From contig PKWC01000209.1 of NCBI GenBank assembly GCA_003131925.1, positions 7,535 to 19,370 on the forward strand: DNA of 11,836 bases, read 5' to 3'. This DNA is from Alphaproteobacteria bacterium. GTDB taxonomy: Bacteria; Pseudomonadota; Alphaproteobacteria; Micropepsales; Micropepsaceae. Shown here piece after piece: positions 7,609 to 11,836 of the stretch. Within the stretch, counting starts at the first letter, position 1. The number at the start of each line of letters is the position of its first letter. The notes beneath the pieces are model-generated. The model was not told the DNA's origin. It saw only the letters and a list, made by a program, of their open reading frames with translations, and did not search any database. The translations under genes and the position numbers were made by a program.

Positions 7609-7884
7609 GTGGCTCCCCGCCGACGCTACAGCCGGGGCGCTTACTTCAAGCGCGACGAGCTGGCCCGTCTTGTCCGCGAGGCGCTACAGGACGCCCGCAA
7701 CCCTCTAGCGGCTTGCGAGATCGCAGCGGCCATCATAGCGGTCAAGGGATTTCCGGACGCCGCCCATCTGCCGGTCACGAAGATGATCGTGGCGAGGCTT
7801 GGGGCCATGACGCGGCGCGGAGAGATCGCGAAGGACGGCATGACACGCAACGCCAGATGGCCGGTCGCGAGCGAGCGAAACTAA
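7609..7884 (+). CDS. Small winged-helix-like protein of unknown function
   Basis: This 91-residue basic protein is not a named family to me, but its pattern is familiar from rhizobial genomes: Arg-rich N-terminus, then LARLVREALQDARNPLAA, EIAAAIIAVKGFP, and MIVARLGAMTRRGEIAKDG ending in RWPVA. The helix, helix, recognition helix and short hairpin order suggests a small winged-helix DNA-binding fold at about residues 15-85. The only start in frame after an upstream stop (7585-7587) is GTG 7609, and it has no clear ribosome binding site and abuts the dyad at 7584-7608. The protein could therefore be a shortened copy of a longer relative. It might regulate the divergent reductase, but nothing in the sequence proves that. 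Confidence 0.6.
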   Translation: MAPRRRYSRGAYFKRDELARLVREALQDARNPLAACEIAAAIIAVKGFPDAAHLPVTKMIVARLGAMTRRGEIAKDGMTRNARWPVASERN

Positions 7885-7932
7885 ACGGCGTCTTAAGACC
7901 ATTAGCGCATCTTTCGCGCATTCATTTGGCGT

Positions 7933-7990
7933 ATCCATCCGATGGCTTCGTCGCCACCCCAAAGGCGGTGGCGCTCTCGTTTGGATGGAT
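7933..7990 (+). promoter_or_regulatory. Nested inverted repeats upstream of a small ORF
   Basis: ATCCATCC (7933-7940) pairs exactly with GGATGGAT (7983-7990), and inside it CGCCACC (7952-7958) pairs exactly with GGTGGCG (7967-7973) around an eight-base loop. The two stems are separated by asymmetric internal loops of 11 and 9 bases. The whole 58-base structure ends eight bases before the ATG at 7999, so an RNA form would sit in the leader of that gene, next to the AAAGGG that may be its ribosome site. A structural or regulatory role is inferred only. Confidence 0.4.
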
Positions 7991-7998
7991 CGAAAGGG

Positions 7999-8181
7999 AT
8001 GCAACTTTTGCAAAAGATTCAGGACTACGTAAACCGCGCGGATAAATCTCATGGGCTTGCCGTCGCCACGTCTAGCTACCTAGAAATGCAGGAGTGTCTG
8101 AAAATTGAAGAAATGTGGCGCGACAAGGCTAGAAAGCGGTGGCTGTGGCTGACCGAGGATAATCTGCCGGTCGCGCTTTGA
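7999..8181 (+). CDS. Small hypothetical protein
   Basis: This 60-residue reading frame (MQLLQKIQDYVNRADKSH to LTEDNLPVAL) is not recognised. It is rich in charged and aromatic residues and is predicted to be largely helical, with the repeated-looking segment KIEEMWRDKARKRWLWL. An in-frame ATG at 7942 would add 19 arginine- and serine-rich residues that overlap the nested inverted repeats and look non-coding, so I prefer 7999, where AAAGGG is close by but unusually near the ATG. Codon use is less GC-biased than in the neighbouring metabolic genes, which suggests acquired DNA. It could be non-coding. Confidence 0.4.
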   Translation: MQLLQKIQDYVNRADKSHGLAVATSSYLEMQECLKIEEMWRDKARKRWLWLTEDNLPVAL

Positions 8182-8436
8182 TGCGCGCAACGCGCGGTGG
8201 GAGCCGTGGCTTCCCAGTTAGGGGAGTGACTCTTTTTCGGAAGTTCGGATTGGTCTAGCGTTCAAGCGATTCGCTCGGGCTGCAACCCTTACGAATCCCA
8301 CAAACCGCGCGGGCGGCATTGCGTTCCCAATCGCCTAACCTCGAAAGAGGATGGAAAATTCCCGGCATGAGGATGAGACCAACTGGCCGGTCGTTCATCC
8401 GCCCGTCTCGCCCCCGGGTGGTCTCCTGTTTTGAAA
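8182..8436. other. Intergenic stretch with hairpins and no clear gene
   Basis: Immediately after the small ORF comes CGCGCAACGCGCG (8184-8196) and then GGGAGCC (8199-8205) paired with GGCTTCCC (8208-8215) with one bulge; a CTTTTT run follows at 8232-8237, too far for a canonical terminator but compatible with a weak one. The rest contains short overlapping reading frames on both strands with arginine/proline-rich translations that do not look like proteins. Confidence 0.35.
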
Positions 8437-8796
8437 TCAGGCGCGATGGCCGGGCGTTTCTGACAACACCCATTCCCCGCTCTTGTTCTCCTCGACGGCC
8501 ACCTGGCTAACGGCGCCGTTGCGCATGGCTTCGGCCGCCGACCCGCGGGCTTCCTTTTCACTGTTGAACAATTTGTACCTGGTGTTTGCGCCTGTTCCAT
8601 ATACGGCCCGGTGATGTTCCCGGGCCACGTTGTCCATCCTGTCGGGAACTCTGCTTGACCAATACCTCAGGCGTCCAGAGCCTTTTGCTTTGGAAAGGTT
8701 GATGTGTACGATTGGGCACGGCGTTTTCGCAGCAACGGCAAGCATCTCGTCCGCTTGTCCGCGGAATCGCTCCAACAGGTCATCAGAATCCGACAT
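8437..8796 (-). CDS. Hypothetical protein, second gene of an overlapping pair
   Basis: This 119-residue protein is not recognised. The start at 8796 (MSDSDDLLERFRGQADEML) is supported by GGAGAA five bases upstream; the same frame stays open to 8937, but the upstream translation is unlike protein and overlaps another frame that looks more real. The N-terminal 25 residues form an acidic amphipathic helix. A basic middle part (INLSKAKGSGRLRYWSSR) is followed by a segment with TRYKLFNSEKEARGSAAEAMRNG, and the C-terminus ends VEENKSGEWVLSETPGHRA. The YKLFNSEKEARGSAAEA portion, beta strand then helix, is reminiscent of small proteins with a DUF2188-like fold, which is a guess. It overlaps the upstream gene by 14 bases, so the two are probably translated together. 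Confidence 0.6.
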   Translation of the reverse strand: MSDSDDLLERFRGQADEMLAVAAKTPCPIVHINLSKAKGSGRLRYWSSRVPDRMDNVAREHHRAVYGTGANTRYKLFNSEKEARGSAAEAMRNGAVSQVAVEENKSGEWVLSETPGHRA

Positions 8797-9028
8797 GCGG
8801 TTCTCCGTCCAAACGCAAACCCCGCGCGCGGCTTTTGGTTGCTGGGCATATCTCAAATTTTTGCCGCAAGCGGGCCAGATGCTCAATGGGGAGATCGTGG
8901 AGCCACCACACACCTGATGACGTAATGCTTTCTTCATGATGACGCAGTGCTTCCTTCACGCATGCCAGCCACCTTGTTTGGCACCGAGCGTAACGTGCCC
9001 AATCTACCGCCATTCCTCGTCGAAACAT
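8783..9028 (-). CDS. Hypothetical small protein, first gene of an overlapping pair
   Basis: This 81-residue frame begins MFRRGMAVDWARYARCQTRW and continues ACVKEALRHHEESI, VWWLHDLPIEHLARLRQKF and a short basic tail. The composition (tryptophans, acidic residues, regular helix patterns) looks more like protein than the overlapping frame of the downstream gene. Its stop lies inside the first codons of the gene at 8796, giving a 14-base overlap typical of translational coupling. The start is uncertain: ATG 9028 has only a weak site, and ATG 9013 has GAGGA directly touching it, too close to work normally. No family is recognised. Confidence 0.42.
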   Translation of the reverse strand: MFRRGMAVDWARYARCQTRWLACVKEALRHHEESITSSGVWWLHDLPIEHLARLRQKFEICPATKSRARGLRLDGEPHVGF

Positions 9029-9213
9029 TTGTTAGCCTGTTCGGATGCCCCGCGGAAGAAACAATTCCCGCGCGTTGCATGGCCGAGAAACTTCGATTCT
9101 GAAACTCGCCGATACGGTCAATTCAAAACAGTGGGCCGGTGAACAATATTTCAGATGTTTTTATCCCTCGGGTCCAATATGTGTCGGCAACGCGACACCG
9201 CAGGCTGCACTTC
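9029..9213. other. Divergent promoter region
   Basis: This 185-base gap lies between the leftward small gene pair and the rightward ATPase. It is relatively AT-rich around 9110-9170, suiting promoters for one or both directions. A frame open from a GTG at 9139 joins the ATPase frame and would add 25 residues, but that extension does not resemble the domain's usual beginning. No clear operator or RNA gene is visible. Confidence 0.4.
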
Positions 9214-10698
9214 ATGCTAATTGGCGACATACTGGTTGCCCAGGGCCTTGTAACACCCATCGATGTATCCGCAGCGCTGGAACGCCAGCGCACCGAAGGC
9301 GGAAAACTCGGCGACAACCTGGTCACGATGGGCAAGCTTTCACCAGCTGATCTCGCAGCTGTACTCGACTCGACACCAATTCCGCCGAATTCACTGGAAG
9401 CCACGGGTCTGGCGCTGTCCGATCTTCTCAACCTCGTGACCAAGACGATGTACGCCACAGGCGTGGAAACGCCGTCGATGATCGCCAATCTGATGAAATT
9501 GCCGCCTCTCGCCATCCAGCAGCTGCTCGATCAGGCGAAAGAGCGCAAGCTCGTCGACGTCCTGGGATCGGCCGGCGTTCGGGCTGTTTCCGAATTGCGC
9601 TACACGCTGACCGAAAAGGGCAAGCAGTGGGCGCAGGATGCATTGGCGCTCAGCCAGTATATCGGTCCGGCGCCGGTAACGCTGGAAGCTTATCGCGAGC
9701 GTGTCGGGCGCCAGAGTATCGCTAACGAACGCGTCGATCGCGCCGCGATCGATGGTGCATTTGCCAATCTGGTGATTTCCGAGGATTTTATCCAGGAAAT
9801 CGGGCCGGCGATCAATTCCGGCCGCTCTATCCTGCTCTACGGTCCCCCCGGCAATGGGAAGACCTCGGTGGCGGAAAAGGTCGGACAGATGTTCCGGGAT
9901 GTGGTGTACATCCCCTATTGTTTCGAGGTCGAAGGACAGGTCATCAAGGTGTTCGATCCGGGAACCCATAAACCGGTTCGTTCCGGCAACACGGACCGCG
10001 CAGCGACGTTGCGACGCGAAGATTTCGATCAACGATGGGTGCCGTGCTACCGGCCGTTCATCGTGACTGGCGGCGAGCTAACGCTTGAGATGCTCGACCT
10101 GAGGTTCAACGCGCCGGCCAATTTCTATGAGGCGCCGCTCCATATCAAAGCCCTCGGTGGCATTTTCGTCATCGATGATTTCGGGCGTCAGATCGTAACG
10201 CCCGAGGCGCTGCTCAACCGGTGGATCGTGCCGCTGGAGAGCCGGGTCGATTACCTGAAGCTGCACACCGGCAAGAGCTTTCAGCTTCCGTTCGACGAGC
10301 TGCTCATCTTCTCCACCAATCTCGCCCCGAACGATCTTATGGACCCGGCATTCCTGCGGCGCATTCCCTACAAGATCGAAGTCGGCGCCCCAACGCGCGA
10401 GGAGTATCGCCGGATATTCGATGCAGTCTCCAAAGCCGACTGTCTGGAGGACATAGACGAGATTTTCCAGTTCGTGTTTGCTGAGCTGCGCGAGCGCAAC
10501 AACTTTCCCCTCGCAAGCTACCAGCCGCGATTCATTCTCGAGCAAGTGCGCGCCGCGTGCAAATTCCAGAATATCGCAATGCAGTTCCGACCGGAACTCA
10601 TCAGCAGGGCACTGAAAAATCTCTACACCAAGGACACGCCCGGCCATGGCGTGCGGGCAAAGGCAGCCGAACCCAGCGATTACGCCCGCGCAGCCTGA
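9214..10698 (+). CDS. AAA ATPase with N-terminal MshEN-like domain
   Basis: This 494-residue cytoplasmic protein couples a MshEN-type regulatory domain to an AAA ATPase. Residues 2-54 carry two 24-residue MshEN motifs separated by five residues, the arrangement that binds cyclic-di-GMP in type II secretion and pilus ATPases, but with altered key residues. Residues about 66-145 look like a winged helix (ETPSMIANLMKLP, then ELRYTLTEKGKQW). The ATPase has Walker A GPPGNGKT (210-217), Walker B GIFVIDDFG (Asp321, Asp322), sensor 1 in LLIFSTNLAP and an arginine-finger region DPAFLRRIPYK. A C-terminal lid domain follows. Homologues are sometimes labelled as chaperone-like ATPases linked to Flp pili. 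I chose ATG 9214 because the domain starts there. No pilus genes are near, so it acts as an orphan here; its substrate is unknown. Confidence 0.88.
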   Translation: MLIGDILVAQGLVTPIDVSAALERQRTEGGKLGDNLVTMGKLSPADLAAVLDSTPIPPNSLEATGLALSDLLNLVTKTMYATGVETPSMIANLMKLPPLAIQQLLDQAKERKLVDVLGSAGVRAVSELRYTLTEKGKQWAQDALALSQYIGPAPVTLEAYRERVGRQSIANERVDRAAIDGAFANLVISEDFIQEIGPAINSGRSILLYGPPGNGKTSVAEKVGQMFRDVVYIPYCFEVEGQVIKVFDPGTHKPVRSGNTDRAATLRREDFDQRWVPCYRPFIVTGGELTLEMLDLRFNAPANFYEAPLHIKALGGIFVIDDFGRQIVTPEALLNRWIVPLESRVDYLKLHTGKSFQLPFDELLIFSTNLAPNDLMDPAFLRRIPYKIEVGAPTREEYRRIFDAVSKADCLEDIDEIFQFVFAELRERNNFPLASYQPRFILEQVRAACKFQNIAMQFRPELISRALKNLYTKDTPGHGVRAKAAEPSDYARAA

Positions 10699-10908
10699 AA
10701 TCCCGCTTCCTCGATAATTCGTAGAGCCGAAAATCGCCGACTGGCGGAGGGTGTTGCGGTGGCCTGGGTTTCGAAGTGATGCGTGGGTGCGGCGGACGGT
10801 GCGGTTGCTCAATATCAGTCCGCCCTGTTGGCAATCGTCCTCACGGGACACGACCTCACGGTGCGGCGATATCCCACGTGCAGTAGTTCGCGATTGAACT
10901 GAACAACT

Positions 10909-10921
10909 TTACGTGTCGTAA
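10909..10921. promoter_or_regulatory. Short inverted repeat upstream of the lipoprotein gene
   Basis: TTACG and CGTAA are exact complements around TGT, 73 bases before the lipoprotein ATG. The site is short enough to be chance. The rest of the 296-base gap from 10699 shows no gene; the lipoprotein promoter presumably lies within it, but no clear boxes were seen. Confidence 0.2.
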
Positions 10922-10994
10922 GCGCGTGAATGGGACGATACCCGTCGACCGCGCGAGTACGATGCCGCGCAAATTCAAATAAAGGACATTTGAG

Positions 10995-11369
10995 ATGTTA
11001 GTATCCCACCGCGGCCTCTCCGTGGCCGCGCTCGCCGTCATTTTGTCCGCATGCGCCACTTCGCCTGGGAATATCAAGGCCGCGAACTACAATTCGAGCG
11101 CTTATGCTTATCTGACCTGTCCGCAACTCGCGCAATATAAGACGATGTTGAACGGGCGCTTGGCCACGGCGAGTTCGGAACAGGAAACCGCGCGGACCGA
11201 AGACGCGATCGGTGATGTTGCGCTCGGCATTCCGTTCGGCTCGGCGAGCCACAAATGGACTCCATGGCAGATTTCCGATCTGAAGGGCCGCGTCGTGGCG
11301 GTCGAGCGCGTTGAAACAAGCGACGGTTGCGCCCGGCAGCGCGAGGCTTCCGCAACAAACCAGCTTTGA
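10995..11369 (+). CDS. Small lipoprotein of unknown function
   Basis: This 124-residue protein carries a lipoprotein signal: MLVSHRGLSVAALAVI followed by the lipobox LSAC, so Cys20 would be acylated and the protein anchored to a membrane, probably the outer one because the following residues are Ala-Thr. The mature part has Cys42 (LTCPQLAQYK) and Cys112 (DGCARQ), which may pair. The middle reads DAIGDVALGIPFGSASHK, then ISDLKGRVVAVERV. This pattern occurs in small rhizobial lipoproteins with no known role. AAAGGA eight bases upstream of the ATG is a good ribosome site. It is separated by 296 bases from the ATPase and probably has its own promoter. Beyond its stop lies the decayed GIY-YIG gene on the opposite strand. 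Confidence 0.78.
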   Translation: MLVSHRGLSVAALAVILSACATSPGNIKAANYNSSAYAYLTCPQLAQYKTMLNGRLATASSEQETARTEDAIGDVALGIPFGSASHKWTPWQISDLKGRVVAVERVETSDGCARQREASATNQL

Positions 11370-11528
11370 GTTTCGCCCAAGCCTGAGAATTCTTTCACCG
11401 GCTTCGCTCGGGATGCCGTCACGGCCGCCCATGGCGGGTTAGCCGAGTGGCGCTCGGGGGATGGGTGTTTGGCGAGCGTCGACCGGGGTATCGTAACCCT
11501 CGCTTTACAGCAGATAAACGTAGTGCAT
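11370..11528 (-). pseudogene. Decayed GIY-YIG endonuclease-family gene
   Basis: On the minus strand from ATG 11528 the translation reads MHYVYLL, a stop at 11505-11507, then SE. Small GIY-YIG (UPF0213-like) proteins begin this way, usually with Gln where the TAA stands. A different frame then gives STLAKHPSPERHSANPPWAAVTA, which can be aligned loosely to the family's LAEHN..SPHTAK..PW.LVTY stretch, with the preceding RYxG region mostly missing. An in-frame stop, a deletion and a frame change would explain the rest. The recognisable part is about half of the normal length of roughly 90 residues. The first nine codons are the strongest evidence; the downstream alignment is tentative. Genes of this family occur near tRNA genes in related bacteria. 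Confidence 0.45.
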
Positions 11529-11565
11529 CTTGCGGGCAGCCCTCCTTCGCCAAGGCTTCGGAGGG

Positions 11566-11627
11566 CATCCTGCTTCGCGCAATTGAACGGTGCAAATCCT
11601 GCGAAGCGCGGAGCGCGAAGCAGGATG
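11566..11627. repeat. 15-base perfect inverted repeat next to the tRNA fragment
   Basis: CATCCTGCTTCGCGC (11566-11580) and GCGCGAAGCAGGATG (11613-11627) are exact reverse complements with 32 bases between them. The loop holds a further related copy (ATCCTGCGAAGCGCGG). The right arm ends at the terminal CCA of the tRNA fragment, so on the minus strand this is where the ancestral tRNA transcript would have been terminated. The adjacent CCTCCTTCGCC..GGCTTCGGAGGG (11541-11565) is another partial palindrome of a kind scattered through alphaproteobacterial genomes. Confidence 0.6.
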
Positions 11628-11672
11628 GTGGGCGCGACAGGGATCGAACCTGTGACCCCTACGATGTCAACG
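11626..11672 (-). pseudogene. 3' half of a tRNA-Val(GAC) gene: attachment-site scar
   Basis: Read on the minus strand, the sequence has, in order, the anticodon loop TTGACAT (anticodon GAC, 11666-11668), the 3' anticodon strand CGTAG, a variable region, the T arm ACAGG-TTCGATC-CCTGT (11637-11653), the acceptor strand CGCGCCC and an encoded ACCA ending at 11626. The 5' half is missing: after 11672 the expected CTACG strand and the D arm and acceptor start (GGGCGCGTAGCTC in rhizobial tRNA-Val) are not found. A break inside the anticodon stem with a perfect 3' half is the usual product of tyrosine-recombinase integration into a tRNA gene. The chromosomal flank is to the left, the element to the right. 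Confidence 0.8.
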
Positions 11673-11836
11673 CACCGCCCTCGACGAAAAGCGTAGCAAA
11701 TCCCGGCACTTGGCGACAATAGGGTGCAGTTCGCGCACCATCACTTTCAATGGCTTACGGTCACTTACTCCCAAGATACTCCCAACTGCCCTCGGGCATC
11801 TACCCGTTGGGCGGGTTGGTCGAGTGGCGCGGCGGG
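11673..11836. mobile_element. Probable end of an integrated element, running off the right edge
   Basis: This stretch replaces the 5' half of tRNA-Val and therefore should belong to the inserted element. It holds two copies of TACTCCCAA (11766-11774 and 11777-11785) spaced exactly 11 bases apart, like arm-type integrase sites, and a 21-base segment at 11810-11830 that nearly repeats 11433-11453. No integrase gene is within the window. A minus-strand frame open from the edge to 11667 has no start or recognisable motif. Confidence 0.55.

Noticed and set aside
8245..8300. GGTCTAGCG..TTCAAG and ACGAATCCCAC resembling D-arm and T-arm pieces
   Set aside because: The pieces do not assemble into a cloverleaf; spacing and the acceptor stem fail.
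8405..8455. tRNA-Ser-like anticodon arm (CCTGT-TTTGAAA-TCAGG)
   Set aside because: No acceptor stem or T arm with TTCGA-type loop can be placed around it, and the stem has a mismatch. Chance resemblance.
8437..8937. Longer version of the 119-residue protein starting at 8937
   Set aside because: The extra 47 residues look non-coding and overlap the more protein-like 81-residue frame; the start at 8796 has a good ribosome site.
10601..10851. Minus-strand frames downstream of the ATPase with proline-rich translation
   Set aside because: Proline- and arginine-rich composition and partial overlap with the ATPase 3' end; no start signal. Considered as a transposase remnant but no motif supports it.
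11447..11722. Plus-strand ORFs over the tRNA fragment giving phrases such as GRDRDRTCDPYDVNA and GATGIEPVTP
   Set aside because: These are translations of the antisense of a tRNA gene. Such peptides recur in databases because tRNA sequence is conserved, not because a protein exists.
11667..11836. Minus-strand open frame from the right edge, containing VGSILGVSDRKPLK
   Set aside because: It ends inside the tRNA fragment, has no convincing start in the window, runs through the 9-mer repeats and shows no integrase motif. Too little to call a gene.

Overview
The window is GC-rich chromosomal DNA from an alphaproteobacterium, most likely of the Hyphomicrobiales (Rhizobiales). The clues are a DUF992 secreted protein, a MshEN/AAA ATPase of a type I associate with Bradyrhizobium-like genomes, a tRNA-Val(GAC) fragment of rhizobial type, and small rhizobial-style exported proteins. 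No rRNA, CRISPR array, complete insertion sequence or complete tRNA gene is visible.

Layout. Positions 1-2667 look like the edge of a surface-polysaccharide locus: a glutamine-dependent asparagine synthetase (minus strand, cut by the left edge) diverges from a UDP-glucuronate 4-epimerase-type sugar epimerase (plus strand). A large inverted-repeat element at 2685-2816 separates the epimerase from a convergent APC-family amino-acid permease. Upstream of the permease, on the same strand, lies an LpxO-like Asp/Asn beta-hydroxylase-family dioxygenase. A 380-base gene-poor gap leads to a DUF992 exported protein (plus), which converges on a small secreted protein (minus) across a strong hairpin and a dispersed palindromic repeat. 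Next is a YdbC/PdxI-type aldo/keto reductase (minus), divergent from a small winged-helix-like protein across a perfect dyad.

Positions 7885-9213 are accessory in character. They hold a small orphan protein preceded by nested inverted repeats, and an overlapping pair of unrecognised minus-strand genes. After this comes the most distinctive protein of the window, a MshEN-wHTH-AAA ATPase (9214-10698), and then a small lipoprotein.

The right end is an integration scar. The 3' half of a tRNA-Val(GAC) gene (minus strand) stops abruptly inside the anticodon stem, and the sequence to its right is unrelated. That is the expected structure of an attachment site where an integrated element begins and runs out of the window. 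Two arm-site-like tandem 9-mers on the element side and a decayed GIY-YIG endonuclease gene on the chromosomal side support this. I found no complete new system. The best leads are the ATPase with its atypical c-di-GMP-type N-terminus, the unknown gene pair at 8437-9028, and the unseen element to the right of 11672.
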